A stretch of DNA of 64,000 nt from Crambe crambe (GCA_963924555.1 OZ004594.1:5549563-5613562); one strand, 5' to 3'. Shown: positions 1 through 12,800, counted from the first letter of the stretch. Notes: a model not told the origin generated them from the letters alone. Numbers and translations: made by a program.

Positions 1-2070
1 ATCTCCGAGATGGAGAATTTTCAACCCTTGAGACGGACACTATTTTCAATAGCAGCATTTTAGCTGCAAACAGCCAGCTTCTACCTATCCTGCGATATTC
101 CAAACAATCCACACCCACTATAGTAGCTTGCCCCACCCCTTGCGCGTGAATGTGTGGTTACCCAGTTAGACTTTGTCATGTACTGTGCAGAGGGTTTGCA
201 CTTTAGTGCTTTCATTTCACATAGGAATAGTTAATGCCCCTTTCTAATGAATGTGTAACATACAATTAAGTTCACACAATTCTTAATTGTCTCCTTCAGT
301 GCAATGCCACTCCCCCCTAGAGTTAGCCACTAGAAGTACTACTCTCATCTAGAAGGAGTATTGTGTCATAGACTTCAGGTCTGAACAGACACGAAACAGT
401 ACTACAGTGGATGGCTTACTTACTTATCTTAGAGTTTAATTAAGACTCACCAGAATGCCCACTGTGTCCAACTGCTTCATAAAGTACGATAACGAGTCAC
501 CCTATGAACAGGGGGAAAAAAAGAGAGAGTGAATATACATCAAACTGCCAGGAAGTGATACTACATTAACAGTATAGTCCCATGTAGGGTGCTTTGGAGT
601 TAAGGGTAAAGTGGTACTATCACTTGCTCATTGTATTCAATTAGGAATCACATGACTCTATAACCTGCATTCAATTGGGGATCACATGACTCTATAAATT
701 TAGAGATCACATGACTATAACTTGCATTGTGGTCTAATAAGACAAAACAAAAGGACACACCCCTTCCCCCAGGCAAGCAATGGTACTCAAAATGAGACCA
801 GTTAAGTGTTAAGTCATAAGCCCCGTTTATATGGGGGTTCTAACCCGGATTCGACCCAGATTCGCTTCGTGTGTGAACGGTGCCTACCCAGATTCCAACC
901 TGGGTAGCCCAAGTGGATTGGAATCCGGATTAAATCTCAAACTGGGTTGGGCATGCATGTAAACACAGCTCTAGGCAATGTTCATCTTAATTTTTTTGTC
1001 AGATTATTACACTAGCTCCTCTTTCGTTGTGAAGCCATCTTTGATTGAATTCCATACATACAGGGTAGGTTGGACAGCAGACCCCTAACTAGTAGTGTCA
1101 CACAGCCACGGACAAAACAAAACACACCCTCAAAAAAGAAGTCTTAATGGCAGTACAAGTATAATTGTTATGGGAAGTGAAATACAGCAAATTCCTCCAA
1201 TTAGTGCAATTTTGAAGGTGCTCCTTATTTGAGATGTTTCAAAGTAGTGAAAATATTGCTTGTTCATATGCAAAGGCAACCAGAAGAAATTCATCTTCAT
1301 AATACCTACACCATAGACATTGATGTATTATACTGGAATGAGCTACAATTCTACCCATCTCCAGAAAACATGACAGCTGGGATGCTATGTATGATGCTAT
1401 GTATGATGTTATGGGTAAATCTTAAGCAACAGTACAGCTACTATCTCCTATAGGGTGATGACATTTGAAAAGTGTCCCCTATTAGAGGTTATTTTATACT
1501 ATGCCCTTAACTCTTGAGCTGTCTGAGCACCTGATTTTCCCACCATACAAGTGTATGTAGTACAGAGAGATGTTAACATCTAGACACACTTGTTTCTCCA
1601 TGCAAAGTTACCTTCCTATGACAAAGACTATAATCACATCGCATCTAACATTAATTTTATACGTGCATGTATGTGAATGTGGATGTGGGTGCGTGTCCAT
1701 GTATGTAACCCATAAAAGATGATGCATATCACAGAAACCACACCCATCTAGAGAATAATTACCCTAGAACAGGATGATAAGACATATCATCCACCACTGT
1801 TGAATCAAACATGGTATAATTGGTGGGTGCTTAACTCCAGTCAATGGACCCCAATTATGAAGAAGCAAACTACTTACAATCAAGTCTGTGAAGTGCTCAT
1901 GTTACAAAGCTTTTACACTAAATGACACCTGTACCACACCCAATAATCTAAGGAGTGACTTGCTCAAAGCTTACAGGAGACTGTGCTAACTCCCATACCC
2001 GCAACTATCCCATTGGTCTCTTGACTCTCTGCAGAGAGACCTTCCTTCAAATATTGTTTATGGAGCAGTA
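1..2070. other. No gene recognised; probable G-alpha intron/flank
   Basis: I see no coding exon here on either strand. The stretch probably belongs to the intron downstream of the minus-strand G-alpha exon at 2095-2547. I looked for the next conserved G-alpha blocks on the minus strand (switch II DVGGQR and the NKxD region) and found none. Around 645-735 a short phrase, roughly ATCACATGACTCTATAA, recurs three times as a diverged direct repeat. The only open frame of note (1229-1453, plus) is low complexity at its end and resembles nothing I know. Confidence 0.5.
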
Positions 2071-2094
2071 TTAACTACGATATTTCCCACTAAC

Positions 2095-2547
2095 CAGCTG
2101 GAACTCATTGCTTCTCTTCACAGTGGCCTGGATTCCTGCATCCTTCCTCAGCGAGTTCAACGCTTCCACGTACACGTGAAACTCCTCATCACTCAGGTCA
2201 CCCTCTCTGTGATAACTAGATATCAACTGTCCATGCTGCTCATTCAGCGAATTCTCCAACGGAATTTGCAGGCGTCTTCTCGCCTCTACCAGAATCTTGA
2301 ACCCTTTCAGTATATTGTGGTAGATAATTGGCCTGAACTCCAGCCGATCTTGCTCGGAATAGTCTTCCCCATGGATAATTCTCATCTGTTTGATGAACGT
2401 GGTTTTGCCTGATTCGCCCGCCCCAAGTAATAGTATTTTGATCTCCTGTTTCAGGTTCTTTTTCTCTTGCTGTAGCTGCCGGTCAATGATCTTGCTACGC
2501 CGTACTGCCTCCCTTTCTTCGTCCGGAACGAAGCATAAAGCCATCAT
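2095..2547 (-). CDS. G-protein alpha subunit, first coding exon (partial gene)
   Basis: This is the N-terminal part of a heterotrimeric G-protein alpha subunit, the GTP-binding switch acting under seven-transmembrane receptors at the plasma membrane. The exon encodes about 151 residues. An N-terminal helix with an MMALC start (a candidate palmitoylated cysteine) is followed by the P-loop GAGESGKT near residue 43, the linker FIKQMRIIHG, and the start of the helical domain ending NEFQL. The order matches the Gq-type N-terminus (short Cys-containing leader, then ERQL-like helix), but class assignment is tentative. The exon ends at GTTAGT, a good splice donor, so reading on into the intron stop is not meant. 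Two adjacent ATGs could start it (2547 or 2544). Switch and C-terminal exons are not in the window. The P-loop ends in Thr rather than the usual Ser. Confidence 0.9.
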
Positions 2548-2839
2548 GGCTTTGCAAAGCTTTCGAGATGACTAATTTAACCCGCGAAAGAATACGGAAA
2601 TCGAGTTCAACCACACCTATAATATAAGTGGGTAAGGGGTTTGCACTTTAGGTCCGCCCCCCTAGAGCCGGCCCTAGCTATACTAGCTAGAGCTAGCATA
2701 CCGGAAACCCGTTTATGATTGTTCTCAGTGATGCATTAAGCATGACTGAAATAAATGTAGTGATCTCAGTCTTCACTGCAATCACTGTCTTCACTATGAT
2801 CACTGAGCTCACACGATCACTGCCCAAGGCCGGCCGTAG

Positions 2840-2883
2840 ATAGTCTCGCGCGAGACTATACTAGGCCGTAGACTTGGCCCCCC

Positions 2884-2914
<31 letters not shown>

Positions 2915-2920
2915 AAAAAA
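2840..2920. repeat. Perfect palindrome followed by C27-A16 homopolymers
   Basis: Positions 2840-2859 form the perfect 20-bp palindrome ATAGTCTCGCGCGAGACTAT. It lies between two copies of GGCCGTAGA. At 2878-2904 there are 27 C in a row, directly joined to 16 A (2905-2920). The reverse complement of this C-A block resembles the T19-G25 block at 15885-15928. Confidence 0.8.
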
Positions 2921-3719
2921 GTTATATTAAATAATTATCTGTTAGCTACCTGTTTCTCATCCAATGCTGCGTGCGAAAACAAAAACAAAAACAAGGACTT
3001 TCCAGCTGCACTGAGTTATGTAGCCAGGTATATTTAATACCTAGCCAGCCTAGCTAACTTGGTCTACATAAAGCTGTGTGGAGCAAATTTTTTGTTACTT
3101 AACCATCTGTCACAAATTACTCACAATGAGTCTCTCTATTACGATTAGACTGGCACAGCAAAGAAAAAGAAAATTAAAGTTTTGTTTGTGTTTTTCAATT
3201 TTGGCAAAAATCAATGAGGGAGCTGATGACATTTAATTGGTTTGGCCTTATAGTAAAAAAATTTTCTCCATCCCAAGCCTTGCTGCCTTCACTGTGATCA
3301 TGGTACGGGCCTGAGAGCTACACTAGTTAGAAAGTAATCGAATGTGTATAATTTTGTAGAGACTCTAGAGATGAGGTCAGCAGATCATCCGTTCAGTTTG
3401 TCAGTATCCATGAGTAGGGAGAAAAGGAAATGTGGAATATAGCATGGTAATAGCACATGAGTGCTGTAGTGAGAATATACTTCAGTAATACATATTCATG
3501 AAGGTCAACAGCCCCACCCCTCCTCTGGAAATGGGTGTGTCACTCTTTTTAGTGTGTCTCCAAACTATTTTTGGAAAATATAACATCATGTTCTAACCCC
3601 TCCCCCACCCCATAACATCACATAGACTAAAAACCATGTATAATATTAAGATGTACAAGAAAACTGAAATGTGCTATTAGCTAATGTAGTGTTTTCAAAC
3701 AAACAGGGCAAATAAAATC

Positions 3720-4050
3720 TGGATGAGTATGCTAAAAGGGATATTTTTCTGGGAGACACCTAATGTGTGTCCAGTTGAAGCAATGAATACATTCCACCCA
3801 CATCTCCTTCTTCATCATCTTCCTCTCCAAACCACACACTTCTTCATCAGTTGAAGTAGGTTCGCCAACAGATGTAGCATAGCTATGTGGGTCCACCGCT
3901 CAGTTGCCATGGCTGTCGTGGATCCACCAGTTGCTGTAGCTAATGTGGGTCCACTGGTTGCTAATGTGGGTCCACCAGTTGATAATGTGGATCCACCAGT
4001 TGCTGTGGCAGTTGATGCCTTGCCAAATAAAGTTGTCTGCACAGCCATGG
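3720..4050 (-). repeat. Minisatellite with a possible PHD-like remnant
   Basis: Between about 3900 and 4020 a unit like GTGGGTCCACCAGTTGCTNN repeats four to five times with changes; on the minus strand it reads as Ser/Thr/Gly-rich SGPTLAT-type repeats. Next to it, minus-strand positions near 3730-3790 read WVECIHCFNWTHIRCLP, which resembles the C-terminal half of a PHD finger (C-x2-C, then W-x-H-x2-C). No intact frame joins the two parts, so I treat it as a decayed coding remnant or chance, not a gene. Confidence 0.35.
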
Positions 4051-4228
4051 GGATCTAAACAGCTTCTTGTTTGCTTCGTCAGCATATTAACATCATAGCT
4101 ATGACTTACCCCCTCCCCTCGCCCCCTAAGCCTATAGACCCCTCTGCACCCACTTCTGGCCATTTAATTTTCAATCACTGCAAGCAGTCAGTAGTGAAGA
4201 TATTATTTTGGTTCATGAACAAGAGAGC

Positions 4229-4334
4229 CATACTACCCAACTAAACTAAAACTTTATTCCCTAGTCTCGCGGGCCGATCCTTTACCACCAGGACCCCTCA
4301 TGTGGCCGGTGGTGAAGTTTAGTTAGGTAGTATG
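4229..4334. mobile_element. Short MITE-like element with terminal inverted repeats
   Basis: The ends are CATACTACCCAACTAAACT and its inverted copy AGTTTAGTTAGGTAGTATG, 19 bp with one mismatch, enclosing about 70 bp. The inside has a second, weaker palindrome around CCTTTACCACC and GGTGGTGAA. The left flank, ATGAACAAGAGAGCC, is the same phrase that opens the hairpin element at 61113. Confidence 0.6.
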
Positions 4335-4752
4335 GGTGTACCAATAGAATATGGGTGTGGAGTGGAAGGCTCCCTTTTTTACACAGCCATCTGTATCCTT
4401 CACCTTTATAGCTATAGTGCATGTATGTAGCCTCGCTACTTATTTCTTTGTGGGGTGGTTGGTTCTGCGGTGGGCCCTGCAGTGGGCGGGCTGGCTCACA
4501 AGACTAGTCACTGTTGATTTCGGAACTTCCGTGGTTTTTTGATTTCGTGGGGTGCATGGCAGGTGCTAGGTTCACGAGCCACGCCCCACAGATATATTCA
4601 CGGAAGCTTTTCCAAGGGAAGTGAAAGCAACAGGTAAGCTTGCAGGCCACACCCATATTGGTAGGGATGTGGCCTGCAATCACCTCAAAGTTGCTATGGT
4701 ACGATGTGCGCACAGACTCTTTTTATACTTTTAACCGGTTAACCTGAAACTT

Positions 4753-4776
4753 GACCCTTTACCACGGTAAAGGGTC
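4753..4776. repeat. Perfect hairpin GACCCTTTACC/GGTAAAGGGTC
   Basis: Two perfect 11-base arms are separated by two bases. Related but less perfect versions occur near 25826, 26276, 27972 and 29549, so this is a dispersed hairpin family rather than a single palindrome. Confidence 0.75.
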
Positions 4777-5309
4777 GGCCTATATGGTACTAGAACCTAT
4801 TATACATTAATGTCCAAATAAGATGTCATCCCACATACATTGAAGATTGGTCTTATGTAGCTACAGGTTGACTCACCTGGAGTCAGTGGCTTGATCATCA
4901 TTAGCATGGCACACACGACCCACCAGACTAAGCAATATAGCTAATCAGGTCTGGATAACAGAGTTTGGCAAATAACAACATGAACATAGCTAGCTAGCTA
5001 TTCATGATTCCAATAGATATTGATTCCAAGAGTAACTATGTGCTAGCTAGTTGTGGATAATATAAGCAGTGATTTTCCACTTTATCATGGATTATGTCCC
5101 TCCTTTTGATTTTGAGAGGTTGGCAACTATGAGCTACCACCCACTCTGATTTTTGGGGGAAAAAATAGCTAGGGAAAGTTGGCCTAAAAGGACAAAATAG
5201 TCTAATTTAGTGCACTATTTCATGCCTTGTTAGAGGAACAACAATAGAAACTAGCGAGTACCCGCAGAAACTCTGCGCACGCCTGCGCCTGCAAAAACTC
5301 TACACACGA

Positions 5310-5665
5310 ATGTGTGTCCATTCACTGGCATTGAGTGGCTTGCAATCTGGGATTGTAATCAGGAGACTATGAGATCGAGTCCTACCAGTGACATATGTGA
5401 AGGGTACAAGTTATCAAGTAAAGGTCTATTAATTTTGCAAGGGCATTATCATGTTAGATTCTACCGATTGTAATGTGCAAGCTTTAAGCGAAATTTAATT
5501 GTGCGAATATTTTGATTTCAACTTGTACCCTTCACATTATTCTTCCTTTTCACATGCATTAATTTGTAGTGAGTCTGACCCACCCAACTGAAAATAGGTA
5601 CCTGGAGTCTAATCAAACTGGTTCAGGTGGGACTTCAGGTGCCCACACTTGGCTGAGTGAGTTTC
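5310..5665 (+). mobile_element. tRNA-like SINE candidate
   Basis: The head (5330-5395) has a B-box-like GATCGAGTCC and reads like a degenerate tRNA. Downstream come ACCAGTGACATATG (near 5386), AACTGAAAATAGGTACCTGG (near 5590) and AATCAAACTGGT, then GGTGCCCACAC. The same four phrases appear in the same order on the minus strand at about 50700-50940. Two copies in opposite orientation sharing several blocks support a dispersed element. Confidence 0.45.
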
Positions 5666-5784
5666 AGACGTCAGTAAACAGTTCTTTGAGTGCAGGGATA
5701 GACAGTAAGTAAGAGGTGCGGTGGTAGACTAACTTTTCTATTGTGACAGCAGTTGAGAGCTTCACTTGCAAACCTCAAAGCCTG

Positions 5785-7345
5785 ACAATGTTGGCAAACT
5801 GAAGATATAGGCCCAAGGTAGATGCTGCTTGGGCCCAAGGTAGATGCTTCATTAGCTAGCAGCTTCCCTTTGTCTTTATTCTTCCCTGTTAGTTCTCCTC
5901 ATACTCTCTCTCTCTCTCACTGGCTGATATTTCTCTTCCTCGCTCTGTGCCTCTCTCTTTCTCATGCTCTTTCATCTTCTGTCAAGTGCTCTTTGACTTC
6001 TCTGCTTCTCTCTCTCCTCTCCAGCTCCTCTGCCTCTTAGTTCTCCTCATAGCTACTCTCTCTCTCTCTCACCGGCTTACATTTCTTCTCTTCCTCACTC
6101 TGTGCCTCTCTCTTTCTCACTTTCTCATGGTCTTTCATCTTCTGTCAAGTGCTCTCCAATATCGGTTGTGGTCCTTGCTGAGAAGAGATATAGTCTCTGA
6201 GATGTTAGCTACTGCTCAATTATATGTACAGCTGACCATACTGCCTTTAGTGTCCCATATAGGTGGGTTTCTGACCACAACCTGCAGTGGGTTTTATAGG
6301 GGATCCTGAACAATCATTATAGTGCAAGTGTTTGCATAGGATTGATTCTTTGGACATGCAACATATATAGCTACTCAATCCATTTCTCAACAGGAGTAAA
6401 TCCTTTAGTGTAACAGGGGATGATTTCATTTTAACCTGCTTGCAATGTTGGCAAACTGAAGATATGGGCTCAAGGTAGCTATAGATGCTGCTTGTTTCAT
6501 TAGCAGCTTGTCTTTATCTTTGTTCTTCCCAGTTATAATCCTCATTCTCTCTCTCTCACTGGCTGAAATTTCTTCCTCTCTCTTTCTCTTGCTCTTTCAT
6601 CTTTCGTCAAGTGTGCTCTTCAACACTTTTCCATTGTGATAGCAGTTGCTTGCAAACATCAATGTTGGCAAACTGAAGATATGGGCTCAAGGTAGATGCT
6701 GCTTATTTCATTAGCAAGCTCGTTTGTTCTTTCTCACTGGCTGACATTTCCTTCCTTCTTCTTCTCCCTCACTCTGCCTTTCTCTTTCTCTTGCTCTTTC
6801 ATCTTCCGTCAAGCATATACTCTTCGACTTCTCTGCCTCTTTCTCCCTTACTCTTTTTAATTTAACTTCTGTGAAGTGTGCTCTCCAAATTTTCTGCCTC
6901 TCTCTCTCCCCTACCCTTTTATCTTCTGTGAAGTATGCTCGGATATCAATCTCCAATTTTTCTCTCCCTTGATCTTTCATCTTCTGTGAAGCATGCTCTC
7001 CAACTTTTCTGCCTCTCTCTTCCCTTGATCTTTCATCTTCTATGAAGCGTGCTCTCCAACTTTTTTGCCTCTTCTTCTCCCCGCATTCTGTGCCTTTCTC
7101 TTTCTCTTGCTCTTTCATCTTCCATCAAGCATACTCTTTGGCTTCTCTATCTCTCTCTGACTGTATATGCTCTCCAACTTTTTGCCTCTCTCTCTCTTGA
7201 TCTTTCATCTTCTGTGAAGCATGCTCTCCATCTTTTCTGCCTCTCCCTTTCTCTTCTAGTTTCCACCTGAAGTTCACTTCTGCCTCTCTCTCCCTTGATC
7301 TTTCATCTTCTGTGAAGCGTGCTCTCCCACTTTTGTGAGGACGCG
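5785..7345. repeat. CT-rich complex repeat array
   Basis: The array mixes CT-rich microsatellite with longer units. A unit containing AATGTTGGCAAACTGAAGATA starts near 5787, 6443 and 6663 and is followed each time by CT-rich DNA. From about 6780 to 7330 a 50-70 bp unit with CTTTCATCTTCTGTGAAGC and TGCTCTCCAACTTTTCTGCC repeats at least six times. On the minus strand two frames (6711-7118 and 7125-7385) stay open and read as very charged repeats of the RARFTEDERSRERERQK type. I do not count these as genes. The segment ends at a B-box-like GGGCTCGAGTCCC near 7347. Confidence 0.75.
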
Positions 7346-7639
7346 GGCTCGAGTCCCAACTCAACCAAGTTTTTTTCCTTCTCAATTTTTAACTGTGATG
7401 CACTTACTGCGTACGTACGCACTGACAAGCACATTACTAGGGAAATGCAAGCATTGTGGGGCGAGCATAATGAGAGTGCTGGCGCACGCCACATAAAAAA
7501 GTGAAATGTTTGCTGGATATACAGAGATCCCCTACCCTTGTTCTGAGCCTTACATCTTTTTTTTTTCGTTTCATGGAAATGTTTTTTGCTATGCACATCA
7601 AAGAGATCAAGTGATTTTCTTTCTCAAGAAAACCAGGCA

Positions 7640-8870
7640 GGTTAATCTATTAAAGGGTGAAAACAGGTGTTACTTCTGATGGGAATCTTGCACACTTCAA
7701 ACAGATTGGGGGTTGGGAATGCACAGGTGATGTAGCCTTCAATAGTGAATTCACTGATTGGTGTCCCAGTAGTTGGCCACGGTGTATGCTGAGGTGGTTG
7801 ATTGCTCTGATGTTCATGTACAAATTGCCTGACAGACTCCATCTCTGTCATCCTTCGTGGAACAGTGGGAATGAATAATCTTGACAGATTGGCATCGTAG
7901 GGATCCACTTCTTGTTGCAATGGATTCTGTTCTTCATGAGAGTCGTTTAGGGTCACAGTACAAAGTCCTGACAAGTTGCCATCTTTCAGGTAATTGAGCA
8001 ACGATGTCGGCATCAATGCTGATGTTGCAGTAATAGACTTTGTTGTCCACCAACCACTGAAGTGCACCGAGCACCACTGACCTTCTCACTCTGAAGTCAT
8101 TGATTTGACCCTTCCTTTCTGACAATCATTACATCAAGTATATTGGGATTTTGTGTTAGGCTGTTGGCAAATGATGAGACGTCCTGAGGTAAGTTGATAA
8201 CATGGCCACTGTATCCGTACTGTCCTTGAGGTAGGTGATAAAGAGTCATGATGGGCAACACTGCAGATACCAGCATTTCCTCTACCTGGGTAAGACCCTA
8301 TAAATAACATTAAATGCTCTGAAACTTTGATCCTATGTCACCTGTAGTTGAGATGGAACTGTGCCAGGATCCATGTTATTGGCATAGGAATAGAGCTTAG
8401 GGATGTGCTTGTCGTGCACACTCAGTACTGTTCGAAGCAAGTTTTAGTCCGGGGAATTGTTCCAAACAAGTTGAGCATCTGGTACAGTCTATAGCAGCAA
8501 TGTCAGAATGAAACTTCAACATCCTAGTTTTTACTGCTGGTTGATGGAACAGGGGGAGTCTTGTTGATGGGTAGTAGGTCTTAGCACTGTACTCCTTCAT
8601 CCTTTGCAGTTTTGCCTCTCGATCATCAGTTGCCTCAGAAGACAACCTTCGATTTTGATTGGCTCTCACACTTTCCACCCTGGCCTCTCTCTCATCAGCT
8701 GTCTCAGATCATAACGACTTCGATAGTCCCTTGCTCTTTCCAAACTGGCCTGTCTTTGTTCAGTTGTTTGAGCAGCACGCTTTGCTCGATCCCGCTTTCT
8801 AAGACATTCTTCCATCTGCTCAACAGTTTCGGAGGCATATTGAACTCTCTCTTTCTCTTCTACGCTTCAA
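7640..8870 (-). pseudogene. Decayed Helitron Rep/helicase N-terminal region
   Basis: Read on the minus strand from high to low coordinates, this shows a succession of blocks I know from Helitron-encoded Rep/helicase proteins and their PIF1-linked N-terminal domain. First comes a basic helix with RKRDRAKRAAQTTEQR-like sequence (about 8850-8690). Then a cysteine segment, CTRCSTCLEQFPGLKL. Then HIPKLYSYANNMDPGTVP (around 8340-8400), LTQVEEMLVSAVLPIM (around 8290), QYGYSGHVINLPQDV (about 8200), and FRVRRSVVLGALQWL with YYCNISIDADIVAQLPE (8090-7990). The frame changes several times and stops interrupt it; the blocks lie in at least three frames. The Rep catalytic HUH motif and the helicase domain are absent. 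It is a fragment, not a working transposon. Confidence 0.8.
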
Positions 8871-9856
8871 CCATAGCTAGCTAGTCAGTGAATTTGTGCT
8901 AAGATACTTCATCCTTCTGGGAGTGGTGATAGCATTCCTGTTGACTCTTTTACAATCTCTTTGACAACAGTTTCGAATGGTGAGGTGATCAATGTCTTTA
9001 TCCCTACCCGTTTGAAGGGGGAAATTTGTTTATTTTCTAAGGGCCAACAACATACCCAGTAGAAAATTTTCGAACACCTTGTATAGAAGAAAACTAACCA
9101 AGAAGTACAGGTGTAAAGATCATCATATAAACTATTTCAGTAAAGGGCAGGGTTTCAAATAAAAGACAGAAGCTTTTTGGAGCTGCCAAGTGTGCAACTA
9201 CCTTATTTCTGGCGATTTTCCACATGACTCTCTGCCATGCACAAAGCTTTCATGGCTGACTAACTTGCCAAGCATAGACCATGGTTTGCAAAAAAATTTG
9301 GTAAAAGGTCATCTTATACATAAAATCACATGTGAATGACATGAATTCTTATCAAATGGCATCTTATTCACAACAGTTTCTAGCTCCTCTGGCAATTCAT
9401 GTTATTCGCATGTGCAAATCACATATGTGACACAACAATCCGTACCCCTAATCGAAATGCTGTGACAACTTGAACCAAATAGTAGGGCAATAATGTAGAG
9501 TGAGTGAGTGAGCAAATAAACAGGAAGTTAATTGTAATGCTTATGTGCTTGCTTGCTGTAGAGCGGGAAATTAAACAACTCTTTCTCACTAAAATAAAAT
9601 TGTGTCTATATCTACTCACAACACTGCATAAATCCAGTCTGTTTTCTGAGCAATGGCTGAGAAATAGAAAATGGTGTATCATTTTTGGCTCTGCTATGAT
9701 ACAGGATGGCCTATAAGTGTGTTTTGTTGTTATTGTTTTTGTTGTTTCTTTGTTGTTGTTGTTGTTGTTGTTGTTTTTTCATTGTGTGGTTAAAATTGGG
9801 CATTAATACTTTACCTTCATAGTATGAAAACAGTTCCTCTTTTGAATTATTTGAAG
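8871..9856. other. No gene recognised; GTT-rich microsatellite
   Basis: No exon was identified. Positions 9718-9780 are an irregular GTT/T-rich microsatellite just upstream of the first recognisable Calx-beta exon. I expected a further phase-1 exon for the first half of that domain here and did not find one. Confidence 0.5.
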
Positions 9857-12800
9857 GAGCAAGAGTTGGATCAGATTTCTCAAATATTTCTGTTTCTATG
9901 AGTATCAGCTCCTCATCGAGACGTCAGTGTATCAATATTCCTATTATCTGGGATTCTGTGTATGAAATTACTGAGGACTTTTCAGTTCAACTCTCAAGAG
10001 GAAGTTCTTTACCATCTTATGTGAGCTTATCTCCTTCTACTTGTTCAGTGCAAATCTACAACAGATACAGTAAGACAGTAAAGATCCAGTGGATTTTTAC
10101 CATGCATCCATTTATTTCCACAGGACTGACCATTGGTTTTGAAGTTGTGAGTCAATCAGTGTCTGAAGATGCTGGCAGTGTCTCAGTCTGTGTGAGAATA
10201 CTCCATCCTGCTGGAACTCGTGATATCATTGAAAATAGAAATTTTATACTTGTTCTGAATACTGTAGATCCACACGATGCATCACAAGGTGAGGTCATCA
10301 GCTATAAACTGCTATGGTATATTGAATCTTTTCTCTCCTTTTCTAAAAGGAGCAATGTTATCAGATTTCACTCAAGTCTCCAAATTATTGATATTCGATG
10401 CATCTTCCAGACGTCGGTGTGTCAGTATTCCTATTACCTATGACTACGACTATGAAACATCAGAATACTTCAGAGTATCTCTTTCTAGACACAGTTCACT
10501 CCCATCGTATGTCACTATATCACCTGCTACTGCTGCAATATGGATCCATAATAGATACAGTTAGTAATGATGATCCAATACACATGCAGCTACCATCATC
10601 TGCTCATGGACCTTATGATACCTGTTCACAGCTATATTCTATTGCTTGATATATATAGGAATGATTATTGGACTTCCAAAGACCAATCTCCCAGTGAACG
10701 AAAACGATGGTAGCATCTCTGTCTGTACAAAAATACTCCAACCTACTGGCAGTGATGCAATTGAAAATACAACATTCAAAGTCAACATGACAACTTATCC
10801 AAATGACATGCCTGATGGTAAGAGATCACCGTTTTTTGGATACTGCTATATTAATGAGATTCTGTGCTATAGGAGCAATATCAACTGATTTCACTCATTC
10901 ATCTGCTATTATGGTCTTCAATTTCTCATCAAGACAGCTCTGCATTGATGTCCCTATTACTTATGACTACATCTGTGAAAATAATGAGACCTTTACAGTC
11001 ACTCTCTCTGAGGGTCCTTCTCTGCCACCCTATGTCTCCTTGCAACCTAATACTCTCACAGTCAAGATACATGACATCTTACGTATGATAATAATTACTT
11101 GTAACACTTGCAGAATATTGAGTCTTACACTGAATAAATCTGTCCTGTGACCTAAAACCAAATCAGTGAATACAGTGTAAACTGTTACAATCACATTTTC
11201 ATTGCAGCATATGTATGTGCTATAATCATCATTCTTTGCAGGAATCAAGATAGGATTTGAAGTGGAGAATATTTTCTTGGAAGATGGTGAATGTGATGTA
11301 TCTGTTTGTGTAAAGTTTCATCAACTTCAGAGAATCTGTCCTATTGAAGATCTCTATTATATTATGAAATTGACTCTACATTATGATGGAGTATCAAATG
11401 GCAAGTCAAATTGTCAAATACTGTTGTAAATATTAATTTATTGTTCTACTACAGATAGCAATGCTAAATTTGTACTAATAGTACTCACATCTTCAGTCGA
11501 ACGTCAATGTGTTAATGTGGACATCAATCAAAAGCAACTTTCAGAGACCACAGTAGTGGCACTATCCAACTTTAGTTTACCATCCTTTGTTACACTGAGT
11601 CCAAAAACAGCTTCTATCAGGACAAGACCAAGTAAGTTATGTACAAACTGTGGTGACTCTGCTTCCCCTTCCACTACTCCTTCCTCCCACCTCATCAGGT
11701 GTGACTATTGGGTTGGAGCAAACTGATATAACTGTGTATGAAGATGCTGGAAAGATTACAGCTTGTGTGAAGATCCTTGAACCATCAGATTTAAGTGCCA
11801 TTGGAGATGACCTGAACTATAATATCAACCTTTTAACCAAAAATTATAACGGTATATAGCTTGAGCTAGCTAGCAGTAATGTAGTGCCTATATCATAACT
11901 GATACTGAATTGCCACTGAAGTTTCTTTCTATTGTAGCTAATATGTTAGATCAATAGGAGAATGTTTGGACAAATGCAGTTTGTCTGGATGTTAAACTTT
12001 GTCTGTTCTAATTGCCCCTGTAATGGGATCCATTAATTTTGACTCCACTCCAGGAGAGGCTATGCTGGACTTCGTACCAGTGAATTCCTGGATAACACTA
12101 AATGTATCATCACCTCGTCGCTGTGCTGCAATTGAAATCATTCACGACCACATTCACGAGGAAGTGGAACAATTTGTTGCTGTTATTTCAAATGATGCTC
12201 TTCCATCACATGTCATATTGAATCCTGCCACAACCAAGATTAAAGTTATAAACATAAAACGTAGGCTTGCTTTTTGTATAGCTATGTCTGATACTTATAC
12301 AACCCTCATGCATTACATGTAGGTGAATTTACTGTTGGATTCAATGCCCAATATTTAGAAGTTTCTGAACATTCTGGTGAGATTAACATTTGCCTCCATG
12401 GGCCAGAATCCATTAATGGCATCATAATCTTGGACATTAACATTCCATATCTTTTCACCAAAGGTATGGATTCCTGATATGGTATCGTGATGTGCCTACA
12501 CAATGTTTACTTTAACAGATGTGTCATTTTCGGGCTTGACTAGTCATAGGATCCAGTTTTATAATGGTGGCAATCAAACTTGTATGAACCTGACTATCAT
12601 TGATGATACTGAGATTGAACGTGATGAAATTGTAACGCTGACACTAGAAGTCTTCTCTACGACAATGCCATATTATATGCAGGTCAATCCACCATTTTTG
12701 AATATCAAAGTATTGGATAATGATGGTGAGTAACTACTATGCTACTTACTCCATTTAAGTGCATAACCTTTTTTTATAGCCATTGTAGTTGGCTTTGAAA

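Noticed and set aside
1229-1453. Plus-strand open frame of 74 codons
   Set aside because: It ends in a direct repeat (ATGCTATGTATGATG) and has no recognisable domain or splice context.
3815-4163. Two minus-strand frames with SGPTLAT/WTHIS repeats
   Set aside because: They are the same minisatellite read in two frames; openness follows from the repeat unit length.
5330-5400. Functional tRNA gene
   Set aside because: A B-box-like motif exists but no convincing acceptor stem or anticodon arm forms; a SINE head is more likely.
5947-6309. Plus-strand Leu/Ser-rich frame of 120 codons
   Set aside because: Pure consequence of the CT-rich array; it imitates membrane segments.
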